Assembly (NCBI GenBank): GCA_012515515.1
Contig: JAAYYE010000009.1
Coordinates: 1-35,817 of the forward strand
Direction: 5' to 3'
Length of the DNA: 35,817 nucleotides
Source of the DNA: Minisyncoccota bacterium
GTDB lineage: Bacteria; Patescibacteriota; Microgenomatia; UBA1400; PJMF01
Part shown: positions 6,952-16,390 of the stretch, in pieces
How positions within the stretch are numbered: the first letter of the stretch is position 1
Layout: each line of letters begins with the position of its first letter
Translations under genes and position numbers: made by a program
Notes under the pieces: model-generated
The model's database searches: none
What the model saw: the letters and a program-made list of their open reading frames with translations, nothing else
Told to the model about the DNA's origin: nothing

Positions 6952-7437
6952 ATGTCGAAACAAATCAAAGATAAAAACGATCAAATTATTTTAACCGAAG
7001 ATGGTCTGGCTGATTTGACAACTGAACTTAAAGATCTTAAAGAAGTGAAGATGCCAAAAGCAGTGGCCAGAATTGCCAATGCTCGTGACCAGGGTGATTT
7101 GAGCGAAAATTCTGATTATCATTCAGCTCTAGATGAGCAAGCGATGCTTAATGCCCGAATAGATCAAATTGAAGATATTATTGATCGAGCTAAAGTGGTC
7201 AAGGAACAATCTGGTCATTTAGTGGCTTTGGGTTCAAAAGTAAAAGTCCATTTAATCAATACTAATCAAGAATTAAGCTATTCGCTGGTTGGTCAATATG
7301 CATCTAGCCTTGAAGAAGGTAAAATTTCCATAGAATCTCCAGTGGGTAAATCCCTTTTAAATAAACAAAAGGGCGATCGGGTTGTAGTTGAAACGCCGGC
7401 CGGGAAAATGGAATATTTAATTATCAGCGTAAGTTAA
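6952..7437 (+). CDS. greA: Transcript cleavage factor GreA
   Basis: This 161-residue protein (E. coli GreA has 158) rescues backtracked RNA polymerase by stimulating cleavage of the RNA 3' end. The N-terminal coiled coil carries the acidic tip in ARDQGDLSENSDYHSA, with the Asp and Glu that hold the catalytic Mg2+. The C-terminal FKBP-like domain runs from about residue 85, with the SPVGKSLLNKQKGDRVVV family motif. The start is ATG 6952: an upstream in-frame TTG at 6913 sits in the -35 box. The gene is followed by a clear intrinsic terminator, so it is a single-gene unit. Confidence 0.96.
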   Translation: MSKQIKDKNDQIILTEDGLADLTTELKDLKEVKMPKAVARIANARDQGDLSENSDYHSALDEQAMLNARIDQIEDIIDRAKVVKEQSGHLVALGSKVKVHLINTNQELSYSLVGQYASSLEEGKISIESPVGKSLLNKQKGDRVVVETPAGKMEYLIISVS

Positions 7438-7458
7438 AAAAATAATTAAGCATGTCAG

Positions 7459-7480
7459 CCCCGCCAAGTGCGGGGTTTTT
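7459..7480 (+). terminator. Rho-independent terminator of greA
   Basis: The perfect 6-bp stem CCCCGC (7459-7464) / GCGGGG (7470-7475) has a 5-base loop and runs directly into TTTTT (7476-7480). It lies 21 bases after the greA stop. Confidence 0.9.
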
Positions 7481-7524
7481 AGTCTAGATAAAGCCAGATA
7501 TTCAAGCTAAAATATAAAGGATTT

Positions 7525-9228
7525 ATGAATAAAAAGAAGCCCATTGAGCAGTCAGCTCATAGTTTAGATACCTTAGTTGAAGAAATTTTACTTTGGCAAA
7601 AAAAACAAGCTATTCAAGACTTGCATGTTGATGATATGAAAACTCCATCTGGGAGAGTGCACACGGGTGCTTTGCGAGGGGTCTTGTTACACGATGTCAT
7701 TGCTAAAATCATTCAAGAACATTTGGACAAGGAGTCTCAAGAAAATCGCGCTCAAAAAGTGCTCAGCACTTATGTCTTTAATGATATGGATCCGATGGAC
7801 GGTTTACCTCTCTATTTAAATAAAGAGGAATATCTTCAACATATGGGTAAACCTTTATATTTAATCCCTCCTCCAGCTTTGGATAAATCTGGAATTGATT
7901 TCTCTCAAATCAATGAACAAGAAAGAATGGAGCTAGAGGCTGCCAAAAATTTTGCAGAATTTTATGCCACTGATTTCATTCATACTTTTCGCGCCCTAGG
8001 TTGTAGTCAAGAAATAGTGTGGAGTCATCACTTGTATGAGAGTGGCCAAATGGATGAAGTCATTCGCTTTTCATTAGATCATGTCGATTTATTCAAGAAA
8101 ATTTATAAAGAGGTGGCTGATTATGATTTGCCAGAAAACTGGTATCCATTTCAAGTTATTTGCCCAGTTTGTGGCAAAATTGGCACTACTTTAGTGACTG
8201 ATTGGGATGGCCAAGAAGTTGGTTTTGTTTGTCAAGAACACGCGGTTAAATGGGCTGAGGGTTGCGGTCATCAGGGCAAAATTAGCCCCTTTTCAGGCAA
8301 TGGTAAGTTGCTGTGGAAAGTTGATTGGCCAGCTCATTGGAGAACTTTAGGTGTGAATATTGAGGGTGCCGGCAAAGACCACACTAGTGCTGGTGGATCA
8401 AGAGACATGGCTAATGCCATTTGTCGAGAAGTTTTTAAAACTCAAGTGCCCTTTGACATCCCTTACGAGTGGATACTGTTGCGAGGGAGTAAAATGAGTT
8501 CTAGTAAAGGAGTTGGCACTTCAGCTCGTGAATTTACTGCTCTTTTTCCTCCAAGTGTTGGACGTTTTTTATTTGTTAACAAAGATCACAATCAGGTGAT
8601 AGATTTTGATCCGGCCAGCATGGCAATTCCTGATTTATTTGACGATTATGATCGAGCTGCGCGAATTTATTGGGGACAAGAAGAAGGAGATCAGCGTTTA
8701 GCGCGTGCTTTTGTTTTGTCACAGCCAGATAATATAATTCCCCAAGCTCATTTTTTAACTCGTTTTCGTGATTTAGCTCAGTGGATGCAATATCCTGAAA
8801 AAGATGTATTTGTGGAAGCTAGTAAAGTTAAAGGGGCTGAATTAACTGCTTTAGAAAAAGAAGTCATCACTGAGCGACTACATTATGCTGAATTATGGAT
8901 TAGCAAGTATGCTCCTGAAGAATATCAGTGGCGAGCTAAAAAAACCATGCCTCCGCAAGCTCAAGAACTGAGCGAAGAACAAATAATGTTTTTAGAAGAA
9001 ATAAGTAAAATGATCGCTGGTCAATCTTGGCAGGCCCAAGAATTGCAACAGGCTATTTTTGATTTGGCTAAGCAAGGTCTTGGCACCGGGCCTGCTTTTA
9101 AATCAATCTATCTGGCTTTTTTAGGTAAAAAATCTGGTCCAAGAGCGGCGTGGTTTTTATTAAACATTGATCAACAATTACTTCAGGATAGAATAAAAGA
9201 ACTAAAAGACTTACATAAAAAAAATTAA
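7525..9228 (+). CDS. lysS: Lysyl-tRNA synthetase, class I
   Basis: This 567-residue enzyme charges tRNA-Lys. It is the class I type found in archaea, spirochaetes and scattered bacteria, unrelated to the class II LysRS of E. coli. The Rossmann-fold signatures are PSGRVHTGALRG (41-52; HTGA is the HIGH equivalent) and SKMSSSKG (about 323-330; the KMSKS loop). A zinc-ribbon-like CPVCG at 213-217 and later Cys/His residues (FVCQEH, GCGHQG) lie between them. The C-terminal ~170 residues form the alpha-helical anticodon-binding part. AAGG at 7517-7520 precedes ATG 7525. The serS start follows 9 bases after the stop, so lysS-serS are probably co-transcribed. The symbol lysS is used here; lysK is used by some for class I enzymes. 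Confidence 0.95.
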   Translation: MNKKKPIEQSAHSLDTLVEEILLWQKKQAIQDLHVDDMKTPSGRVHTGALRGVLLHDVIAKIIQEHLDKESQENRAQKVLSTYVFNDMDPMDGLPLYLNKEEYLQHMGKPLYLIPPPALDKSGIDFSQINEQERMELEAAKNFAEFYATDFIHTFRALGCSQEIVWSHHLYESGQMDEVIRFSLDHVDLFKKIYKEVADYDLPENWYPFQVICPVCGKIGTTLVTDWDGQEVGFVCQEHAVKWAEGCGHQGKISPFSGNGKLLWKVDWPAHWRTLGVNIEGAGKDHTSAGGSRDMANAICREVFKTQVPFDIPYEWILLRGSKMSSSKGVGTSAREFTALFPPSVGRFLFVNKDHNQVIDFDPASMAIPDLFDDYDRAARIYWGQEEGDQRLARAFVLSQPDNIIPQAHFLTRFRDLAQWMQYPEKDVFVEASKVKGAELTALEKEVITERLHYAELWISKYAPEEYQWRAKKTMPPQAQELSEEQIMFLEEISKMIAGQSWQAQELQQAIFDLAKQGLGTGPAFKSIYLAFLGKKSGPRAAWFLLNIDQQLLQDRIKELKDLHKKN

Positions 9229-9230
9229 TA

Positions 9231-9235
9231 AGGAA
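9231..9235 (+). promoter_or_regulatory. Shine-Dalgarno site of serS
   Basis: AGGAA ends 2 bases before ATG 9238. Together with the AAGGAA sites of mraY and lemA it shows that this organism does use Shine-Dalgarno initiation, in contrast to its many leaderless-type starts. Confidence 0.6.
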
Positions 9236-9237
9236 TT

Positions 9238-10491
9238 ATGCTTGACATTAATTTTATTCGTCAACATGCGCAAGAAGTTAAAGAAGCCTGTATCAATAAA
9301 CAGCTGGATAGCTCAATAGTTGATCAACTATTGGTAGTTGATGAAGAAAGACGAAAATTACAGCTCACAGTAGATGATTGGCGAAAACAAAGTAACGAAA
9401 ATGCTGGTCTTATTAAACAAGAGCTTGCTCAAGGCAAACAGGTTAGTCAAGAACTGGTCAATCGAGGAAAATCAATCAAAGATGAATTAAAAAAAATCGA
9501 ACCAGAGCTTGCTGCTAATGAGGCGCGCTTTACAGAATTAATGTTGGCTATTCCTAACGTTCCAACCGCCGACACTCCGATTGGTAGTGACGAAAGTTTT
9601 AATCAAGTGCTAAGAGAAGAGGGAAAAATTCCTCAATTTAATTTTCCTGTTCTAGACCATCAAACCTTAATGGAAAAATTAGATTGGCTAGATACTAAGC
9701 GCGCAGTCAAAATTGCTGGTTTTAGAGCTTTTTTTCTGAAAAACGAGGCTTTACTCCTTGAGAGAGCATTATTAAATTTTGCTCTAGATTCAATGCGTGA
9801 GCAAGGCTTTACACTCTTATCTGTGCCAACTTTAGTAAAAGCAGAAGCAATGTTGGGCACTGGTTATTTTCCTTGGGGACAAGACGACCATTATTACACT
9901 CAAGATAAACAGATTTTAGCAGGCACAGCAGAAGTGGCTTTAACCGCCTATCATCAAAATGAACTGTTGAGGGAAAAAGATTTACCCATTAAACTTTGTG
10001 GAATTTCGCCTTGTTATCGCCGAGAAATAGGTGCTCACGGCAAAGACACTCGAGGAATTATTCGAGTTCATCAATTTAATAAGGTTGAGCAAGTAGTTTT
10101 AACCATCGCTGACGAAGATGAAACGCGACGCTGGCATGAACTAATGTTGAGTTTTGCTGAAGAATTATTAAAACAATTGGGTCTGCCCTATCGAGTGATG
10201 GCTATGTGCACTGGTGATTTGGGAGCAGGACAGCGTAAAAAATATGATATTGAAACTTGGTTCCCCAGTCAGAATACTTATCGAGAAACTCATAGTGCTA
10301 GTTATTTTAATGACTTTCAGTCTAGGCGTTTGAACATTCGCTACCAGGCTAAAGACGGAAGCATTAAATATGTTTATACGCTAAATAATACAGTTGTTGC
10401 TTCACCTCGTTTACTGGCGGCCATAATTGAGAATTATCAGAAAAAAGATGCTACAATTGAGATTCCGCAAGTGCTAAAAAAATATTTTTAA
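9238..10491 (+). CDS. serS: Seryl-tRNA synthetase
   Basis: This 417-residue class II synthetase activates serine and charges tRNA-Ser. The N-terminal ~100 residues form the long antiparallel coiled coil that reads the tRNA-Ser variable arm (many E/K/Q residues, KKIEPELAANEARF). The catalytic core has TAEVALTAYHQNELL, motif 2 SPCYRREIGAHGKDTRGIIRVHQF and the motif 3 region NNTVVASPRLLAAIIENYQ. Length is typical. It is the second gene of the lysS-serS pair, and secA follows after 29 bases. Confidence 0.97.
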   Translation: MLDINFIRQHAQEVKEACINKQLDSSIVDQLLVVDEERRKLQLTVDDWRKQSNENAGLIKQELAQGKQVSQELVNRGKSIKDELKKIEPELAANEARFTELMLAIPNVPTADTPIGSDESFNQVLREEGKIPQFNFPVLDHQTLMEKLDWLDTKRAVKIAGFRAFFLKNEALLLERALLNFALDSMREQGFTLLSVPTLVKAEAMLGTGYFPWGQDDHYYTQDKQILAGTAEVALTAYHQNELLREKDLPIKLCGISPCYRREIGAHGKDTRGIIRVHQFNKVEQVVLTIADEDETRRWHELMLSFAEELLKQLGLPYRVMAMCTGDLGAGQRKKYDIETWFPSQNTYRETHSASYFNDFQSRRLNIRYQAKDGSIKYVYTLNNTVVASPRLLAAIIENYQKKDATIEIPQVLKKYF

Positions 10492-10520
10492 TATAGTAAT
10501 TTTTTAAGATTGTAGAAAAT

Positions 10521-13500
10521 ATGTTTAAATTTCTTAAAAGCCTTTTCGATGAGGAACAAAAAAAGCTCAAGAAGTATCAGGTATTAGTTGATCAAATCAA
10601 CGCTTTTGAGCCGGAAATGGAGGCTAAAAACAATAAAGATTTAGCCTTGCAGACCAAGAAGTTTAAAGAAATTATTGAACAACATCGACAAAAAATTGAT
10701 CCAGCTCTCGAAGCTAACTCTCCAGCTTATCAAGATGCTTTAAAGAAGATAGACCAAGAGACTCTGGAGTTAATTTTGCCTGAAGCTTATGCTACGGTTC
10801 GTGAAGTATCGCGTCGTCTCATTGGTGTGCGACATTTTGATGTGCAGATGTTGGCTGGTGTCGCTCTTCATCGAGGCAATATTACTGAACAAAAAACTGG
10901 TGAGGGTAAAACTTTAACCGTCACCTGCCCTCTTTATCTTAATGCTTTATTGGGGCATGGAGCCCACTTGGTGACAGTCAATGATTACCTTTCTGAAATT
11001 GGTGTAGGTTGGATGGGCCCAATTTATCATTTTTTAGGTTTGAAAACAGCGGTTATTGTTCATGACCACGCCCGTTTGTATGATCCAAATGTGGATAGCG
11101 AAGAACGAGGTGATGAGCGCCTTGAGCATTTTGTGGAAATTAGTCGACAAGAGGCTTATTTAGCTGATATCACTTACGGCACCAATAACGAGTTTGGTTT
11201 CGATTATTTGCGCGATAACATGGTGCAAAATTTACAGCAAATGGTGCAAAGGCAAAGTCATCCTCATCATTTTGCAATCGTTGATGAAGCCGATTCGATT
11301 TTAATTGATGAAGCGCGGACGCCTTTAATTATTTCTGCTCCTGATACTGAACCAACTAATAAATATTATCAATTTGCCGACATGGTGCGTTCCCTAAGCA
11401 AAGAGCAAGATTATAAACTTGATGAAAAGTCGAAAAGCGCCACCCTCACTGATTTAGGTGTTAAGCGTTTAGAAGCAAAACTAGGTGTTAGCAATCTTTA
11501 TGAAGAAAACTTTGATACTATTCACCATATTGAAAAAGCACTCCAAGCGCAATCTCTTTACCACAAAGACAAAGAGTACATTATTAAGGATAATCAAATA
11601 ATTATTGTTGATGAGCACACGGGTCGTTTAATGTTTGGTCGACGCTACAGTGATGGTCTACATCAGGCTATTGAAGCCAAGGAAGGAGTGGCTATTCAAC
11701 AAGAATCTCGAACCTTAGCTACTATTTCTTTGCAAAATTATTTTAGAATGTACCAAAAATTGTCTGGTATGACTGGTACAGCCTTAACTGAGTCAGAAGA
11801 ATTTAATCAAATTTATCACACCGATGTTTTAGCTATTCCCACCAACGAAGAGGTGATTCGTCAAGATCGTCCCGATCAAATTTATAAAAACACGGCCGCT
11901 AAATATTCGGCGATTGTTAAAGAGGTGGAGCGACTTCATGAAACTGGTCAACCAATTTTGTTAGGCACTCGGTCGATTGAACATAATCAAATAATTTCAA
12001 ATTTTTTGCGCCGTAAAAAAATCGATCATCAGCTTTTAAATGCCAAGAATCATGAAAGAGAAGCTTTTATTATTGCCGATGCTGGTAAAAAAGGAGCCAT
12101 TACTGTTGCTACTAATATCGCAGGTCGAGGAGTTGATATTGTTTTGGGTGGAGCAAAACCGGAATTAAAAAATTACCGCAAAGCGCAATTAAGCAAGAAA
12201 AAAAGCAAAATTCCAGCAGCTTATAAAGACCTAGATTTACCAAGTCTAATTAATCCAGCTAATTATAAATTGAAAGAATATGCCCAGGCCATGCAAGATT
12301 GGCAAGAGGCGCATCAAGAGGTGGTTGAGGTAGGCGGTTTGGCAATTATTGGTACAGAACGCCATGAATCAAGACGTATTGACAATCAATTGCGCGGTCG
12401 ATCAGGTAGACAAGGAGATCCAGGTAGTTCTCAATTTTTTGTCTCACTGGACGATGAAATCATGCGCATTTTTGGTGGCGAGCAAATTGCTAAATTAATG
12501 AATTTATTGCAAATCGACGAGCAACAAGTAATTGAAAATAAAATGGTTAGTAAAGCCATTGAGTCAGCGCAAACAAAAGTAGAAACCTTCTTTTTTGATC
12601 AACGCAAACGCTTGGTAGATTTTGATGATGTGATGAACAAGCATCGTGAAATAATTTATAAGCGTCGTCGTCGTTTACTTGAAGTGGCAACTATAAGTAT
12701 TAAGCAGGCACAGAGTGATGATCGTTTGGCCAATGTTATTGTGGATGAGCAAGGCCAAGAAACCACTTTAAAGGCACAAATTTTGGATTATATTCAGCAG
12801 GAAGTGACTTTGCTGGTTAATAATCGATTGAGCTTAGAAAACACCGATGCAGAAAGCGAAGCTGAGGCATATCAATTAATCGTCAAAGATTTTACTAAAA
12901 TAATTCCTTTCGATGAAGCTTCTCAACAAAAAATAGCTAAAAAATTGGCTAAAGAAAAAGATCCATCAGCATTAATTGATGAATTAATGAAAGTGGTTGA
13001 GCAAGCCTACGAGTCACGAGAAGCTAAAGTTGGTGAAGCACTGATGCGTGAGTTGGAAAAATTCGTCATTCTGTCAACGATTGATGAAAAATGGATGGAT
13101 CATCTTGATATGATCGATGATTTGCGTCAGGGTATTTGGCTGCGTGGTGATAAAAATACTGTTTTATCAGAATACAAAAGAGAAGCCTTTAAAATGTTTG
13201 AAGAACTTATCAACAATATTCAAAGCAACATTGCTACAAGAATTTTTAGAATCCAGCCCTTGGTGCAACAACAATCTGTCATACCCAAAAACATGCAATT
13301 AGATAAAGCTGATGTTGCTGACAGCTTATTACAAGCAGTCGCAGCAGATCCGAGGCGAGCTGGGCAAACTCCCTCTCAAGCAACTGGAAAAACAGCTAAC
13401 ACTAGTGATTTGGCTAAACTTTTAGCTAATGCTAATAATAATCAGCCAAGCGCTACGAGCACTAATCGCAGCGACTCGTCTGCTCCCACAACGGGGTCGG

Positions 13501-13592
13501 AAAAAATTGGGCGCAACGATCCTTGCCCTTGCGGATCGGGGTTAAAATATAAAAAGTGCGGATTAATTGGGGCCAAAGAACATCGACCCTAA
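10521..13592 (+). CDS. secA: Preprotein translocase ATPase SecA
   Basis: This 1023-residue motor drives proteins through SecYEG. In order: the Walker A loop TGEGKT (126-131) in nucleotide-binding domain 1, DEAD box VDEADS (about 254-259), the preprotein crosslinking domain, NBD2 with IAGRGVDIVLGG and GRSGRQGDPGSSQF, the helical scaffold and wing domain, then a polar Ala/Ser/Thr/Asn-rich linker. The C-terminus is the zinc-binding SEC-C tail GRNDPCPCGSGLKYKKC. It is somewhat longer than E. coli SecA (901) because of the linker and a Lys-rich insert near residue 560. mutM starts 5 bases after its stop, so the two are co-transcribed. No Shine-Dalgarno sequence is visible before ATG 10521. Confidence 0.98.
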   Translation: MFKFLKSLFDEEQKKLKKYQVLVDQINAFEPEMEAKNNKDLALQTKKFKEIIEQHRQKIDPALEANSPAYQDALKKIDQETLELILPEAYATVREVSRRLIGVRHFDVQMLAGVALHRGNITEQKTGEGKTLTVTCPLYLNALLGHGAHLVTVNDYLSEIGVGWMGPIYHFLGLKTAVIVHDHARLYDPNVDSEERGDERLEHFVEISRQEAYLADITYGTNNEFGFDYLRDNMVQNLQQMVQRQSHPHHFAIVDEADSILIDEARTPLIISAPDTEPTNKYYQFADMVRSLSKEQDYKLDEKSKSATLTDLGVKRLEAKLGVSNLYEENFDTIHHIEKALQAQSLYHKDKEYIIKDNQIIIVDEHTGRLMFGRRYSDGLHQAIEAKEGVAIQQESRTLATISLQNYFRMYQKLSGMTGTALTESEEFNQIYHTDVLAIPTNEEVIRQDRPDQIYKNTAAKYSAIVKEVERLHETGQPILLGTRSIEHNQIISNFLRRKKIDHQLLNAKNHEREAFIIADAGKKGAITVATNIAGRGVDIVLGGAKPELKNYRKAQLSKKKSKIPAAYKDLDLPSLINPANYKLKEYAQAMQDWQEAHQEVVEVGGLAIIGTERHESRRIDNQLRGRSGRQGDPGSSQFFVSLDDEIMRIFGGEQIAKLMNLLQIDEQQVIENKMVSKAIESAQTKVETFFFDQRKRLVDFDDVMNKHREIIYKRRRRLLEVATISIKQAQSDDRLANVIVDEQGQETTLKAQILDYIQQEVTLLVNNRLSLENTDAESEAEAYQLIVKDFTKIIPFDEASQQKIAKKLAKEKDPSALIDELMKVVEQAYESREAKVGEALMRELEKFVILSTIDEKWMDHLDMIDDLRQGIWLRGDKNTVLSEYKREAFKMFEELINNIQSNIATRIFRIQPLVQQQSVIPKNMQLDKADVADSLLQAVAADPRRAGQTPSQATGKTANTSDLAKLLANANNNQPSATSTNRSDSSAPTTGSEKIGRNDPCPCGSGLKYKKCGLIGAKEHRP

Positions 13593-13597
13593 ACAAT

Positions 13598-14476
13598 ATG
13601 CCAGAATTACCTGAAGTTGAATCGCTAAGAAAAAATTTAGCTCCAGTCTTGTTAGAAAAAAGGATTAGAGACATTCACCTATTGAGAGAAAAAAGCTTTC
13701 CCAATTTTGCAGAAAATAAGAGTTTATTAATTGGTCAGCAATTTATTGATGTCAGGCGTCGGGCAAAAATACTCGACCTGGTGTTAAGTAATAGTCAACA
13801 TTTATTGATTCATTTAAAAATGACTGGACAATTAATTTTTCTTGATAAAGATGGTCAACGCGCAGGTGGCGGTCATCCGACTGCTGATTGGCTTAATGAT
13901 TTGCCCAGTAAACATACCCGAGTAATTTTTGATTTAGAAGATCGAAAACAAAGAAACAGTCAACTCTTTTTTAATGACATGCGAGTTTTTGGTTGGCTCA
14001 GACTCAAAGCACAAGATCAACTTTCACAAGAATTTGTTCACTATGGCTTAGATGTTAACGATCCCAACTTAAATATCAAATATTTATTAGAGAAAGCTAA
14101 AAATCGGCAGATTAGCATTAAGCAATTTATTATGGATAATCAGGTTTTAGCTGGAGTTGGTAATATTTATGCGAGTGAAGCGCTGTTTAGAGCGAAAATT
14201 TCCCCTCTTAGGAGAGCTAATAGCTTGAGTAAAATTGAAATGACTCGCTTATTATTAGAAATGCAGCAAATAATTGAGACAGCTATTCTTTCTGGTGGCA
14301 CTACTTTTGACGGTCATTATGTTGGAGTTGATGGTTTGGCTGGTTCCTATCAAGATCAATTGCTGGTTTACGGTCAAGAAAATGCTATTTGTCCAGATTG
14401 TGGCCGGGATTTTAAAATCAAAAGAGTTAAGCTGGGCGGAAGAAGCAGTTTTTATTGCGAACGTTGTCAGCGCTAA
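13598..14476 (+). CDS. mutM: Formamidopyrimidine-DNA glycosylase (Fpg/MutM)
   Basis: This 292-residue bifunctional glycosylase/AP lyase removes 8-oxoguanine and formamidopyrimidines. It begins MPELPEVESL: after Met removal, Pro2 is the Schiff-base nucleophile and Glu3 the acid. Lys57 in RRRAK matches the E. coli catalytic lysine. The helix-two-turn-helix region contains NQVLAGVGNIYASEALF, and the C-terminal zinc finger is CPDC-x16-CERC. An in-frame extension to 13556 exists, but the catalytic Pro must follow the initiator Met, which fixes the start at ATG 13598. It is convergent with the transketolase gene, and the stop lies in a 21-bp tandem repeat. Confidence 0.97.
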   Translation: MPELPEVESLRKNLAPVLLEKRIRDIHLLREKSFPNFAENKSLLIGQQFIDVRRRAKILDLVLSNSQHLLIHLKMTGQLIFLDKDGQRAGGGHPTADWLNDLPSKHTRVIFDLEDRKQRNSQLFFNDMRVFGWLRLKAQDQLSQEFVHYGLDVNDPNLNIKYLLEKAKNRQISIKQFIMDNQVLAGVGNIYASEALFRAKISPLRRANSLSKIEMTRLLLEMQQIIETAILSGGTTFDGHYVGVDGLAGSYQDQLLVYGQENAICPDCGRDFKIKRVKLGGRSSFYCERCQR

Positions 14477-14523
14477 ATACTTAGTTGCCGGCGTTAAATA
14501 CTTAGTTGCCGGCGCTAAATACT
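14464..14523. repeat. 21-bp in-frame tandem repeat over the mutM / transketolase convergent stops
   Basis: Units begin at 14473, 14494 and 14515 (partial, 9 bases), and the 9 bases before the first unit (14464-14472) resemble the unit end. The mutM TAA (14474-14476) is in the first unit and the transketolase TAG (complement of 14515-14517) in the third. Since 21 is seven codons, every unit repeats a stop in frame for both genes. The two self-complementary GCCGGC cores (14487-14492 and 14508-14513) can pair as a 6-bp hairpin upstream of a T-rich stretch on the + strand. Confidence 0.9.
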
Positions 14524-15522
14524 CAATAATTTTCTCTTTTTTTTCAACAAGAGCAGGGTTTTATTTAAAATTGCTTGGCTGTCTAAGTGATATTTGCTTA
14601 ATAATTGTTGGGCAGTTCCCGATTCACCAAAGGTATTGTTGACGGCAACAAACTCAGTTAGCAAGGGTTTACTATTTTTTTCTCCTAAATTATTGAGGAG
14701 TTGTTGAGCTAAATAAGCATTAAAACCACTGCCCAATTGTTCTTCACTAATAATCAATAGGGCTTGGGTTTTTTGGCAACTCAGTAAAATAGATTCGAGA
14801 TCGAGGGGTTTTAGTGAAATTAGATTAATTAATTCAGCCCTAATCCCGAGTTGCTGTAATTCAAAACAGGCTTGAACAGCTTGATGAGCAATAGTTCCCG
14901 ACACAACAATAGTTAAATCTTTGCCAGAAGTTAGAACTTGGGCTTTATCTAGAGAAAATTTGTTTGAGTCTTCTCGCTTGTTAATTAAATTTTTTAAGGA
15001 AAGTTCTAAATCCGCCACAGCCAAGCGACTTAAGCGCAAATAACTTGGACCAAGATCTTTAGCCAGAGCAAGAGTGGCTAGCTTGGCTTGCTTGGCATCA
15101 GCTGGAGAAACAAGTCGCATATTTGGCAAGCTGATCATGAGGCTTAGGTCTTCTAAAGCTTGATGAATCGCTCCATCTTCGCCAGTAACCAGACCCGCAT
15201 GTCCCCCAACAATTTTCAGGTTAAGATTTGAATAGGCTATATTTCTTATTTGATCAAAATTGCGAGCTGGATTAAAAGAAGCAAAACTAGTGGCAAAAGG
15301 TATTTTACCAAGCAAGCTTAAGCCAGCGGCTACACCAATCATATTTTGTTCTGCCACGCCACATTCAACATATTGACTAGGAAATTGCTTTTTAAAGTCT
15401 GCCAGCTTCAAAGAATCACTTAAATCTGCAGATAAAGCCATTATGTTTGGATTAACTTGTGCGGCTTTTACTAAGCCGGCAGCAAAACCATCTCTAGTGG
15501 CAAGTAGTTGGTTTTCACTCAT
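14515..15522 (-). CDS. Transketolase, C-terminal subunit
   Basis: This 335-residue protein is the pyrimidine-binding plus C-terminal half of transketolase, which with the N-terminal half forms the enzyme of the non-oxidative pentose phosphate pathway. GVAEQNMIGVAAG (about 54-66) contains the conserved Glu that activates thiamine diphosphate. GHAGLVTGEDGAIHQALEDLSLM is the typical substrate-side motif. The C-terminal domain starts near residue 200. Its ATG overlaps the end of the N-terminal subunit gene by 8 bases, giving translational coupling and balanced amounts. The stop lies within the tandem repeat shared with mutM. A related split enzyme of the DXS type is less likely from the motifs. 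Confidence 0.92.
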   Translation of the reverse strand: MSENQLLATRDGFAAGLVKAAQVNPNIMALSADLSDSLKLADFKKQFPSQYVECGVAEQNMIGVAAGLSLLGKIPFATSFASFNPARNFDQIRNIAYSNLNLKIVGGHAGLVTGEDGAIHQALEDLSLMISLPNMRLVSPADAKQAKLATLALAKDLGPSYLRLSRLAVADLELSLKNLINKREDSNKFSLDKAQVLTSGKDLTIVVSGTIAHQAVQACFELQQLGIRAELINLISLKPLDLESILLSCQKTQALLIISEEQLGSGFNAYLAQQLLNNLGEKNSKPLLTEFVAVNNTFGESGTAQQLLSKYHLDSQAILNKTLLLLKKKRKLLSI

Positions 15523-16387
15523 GATCGTTTTGTCTTTTAATTCTTAACTCATGCATGGCACTTTCAAATTCCCTTTTATTGGGAGCTTTGCCGTGCCAGC
15601 GATAATCATCCTCCATAAATGATACGCCTTTTCCTGGAATGCTGTGGGCAATTAAGGCTACTGGCTGCTTTTTATTATTTTTAGCTTGGGTGAGTTTGTC
15701 TTGCAGATCCTCAAAATCATGAGCATCAACTTCAAGAACATGGAGACCAAAAGCAATCAATTTTAATTTTAAATCTCCTAGAGAGAGAATTTCCCTAGTT
15801 TTACCAGAGATTTGTATTTGATTGTAATCGATGATGAAAGTTAAATTGCGCAGTTGATAATGAGCGGCAAACATATAGGCTTCCCAACTTTGTCCCTCTT
15901 GCTGTTCTCCATCGCTTAATAAACAAAAAACGTGATTTTTTCTTTCAGCTAATTGCAGACCATAGGCTAAACCAGCCGCTTGAGATCCTCCCTGCCCCAA
16001 AGAGCCAGCTGTAATTTCAATACCGGGCAAAGTTTTTGGATCGATATTTTCCCCAGCCATGAGTAGGTGCGGATGACCCTGTAAGCGACTATTAATCAGG
16101 CGAAAACTCGCCAACTCTTCTCTGGCAAAATATTTTTGTTGAGCTAGAACAGCGTAGAGAGCGGGACAGATATGTCCATTGGACAGCAAAAAATAATCAC
16201 GCTTTTCCCAAGTAGGTCGTTGGGGATCATGACGCAAAATACCAGTGGCGTATAAACATAAGATTAAATCAATCATGCCCAAGCTGCCCGCAGGATGTCC
16301 GCTTTGGGCTTGATAAATCATGGATAGAATATCTTGTCTAAGTTTAAAAGCGGTGTTTCGTAGCTGGGCAGGCTTGGTAATTTTCAT
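15515..16387 (-). CDS. Transketolase, N-terminal (thiamine diphosphate-binding) subunit
   Basis: This 290-residue protein carries the pyrophosphate-binding half of transketolase. SGHPAGSLGMIDLILCLY at about 29-46 has the conserved His, and LSNGHICPALYAVL follows. The Mg/ThDP motif is SDGEQQEGQSWEA ... DYNQ (about 158-189). The last segment HSIPGKGVSFMEDDYRWHGKAP is characteristic. The gene begins 3 bases after the dnaE stop and runs into the C-terminal subunit, so all three form one unit. Split transketolases are common in archaea and CPR bacteria. Confidence 0.93.
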   Translation of the reverse strand: MKITKPAQLRNTAFKLRQDILSMIYQAQSGHPAGSLGMIDLILCLYATGILRHDPQRPTWEKRDYFLLSNGHICPALYAVLAQQKYFAREELASFRLINSRLQGHPHLLMAGENIDPKTLPGIEITAGSLGQGGSQAAGLAYGLQLAERKNHVFCLLSDGEQQEGQSWEAYMFAAHYQLRNLTFIIDYNQIQISGKTREILSLGDLKLKLIAFGLHVLEVDAHDFEDLQDKLTQAKNNKKQPVALIAHSIPGKGVSFMEDDYRWHGKAPNKREFESAMHELRIKRQNDHE

Positions 16388-16390
16388 TAT

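Noticed and set aside
13556-13597. N-terminal extension of MutM
   Set aside because: The catalytic proline must be residue 2 after Met; the extension would also overlap secA.
14274-14642. Plus-strand open frame of 122 codons overlapping mutM and the 21-bp repeat
   Set aside because: It is an out-of-frame shadow of mutM and antisense to the transketolase gene; it stays open partly because of the repeat.
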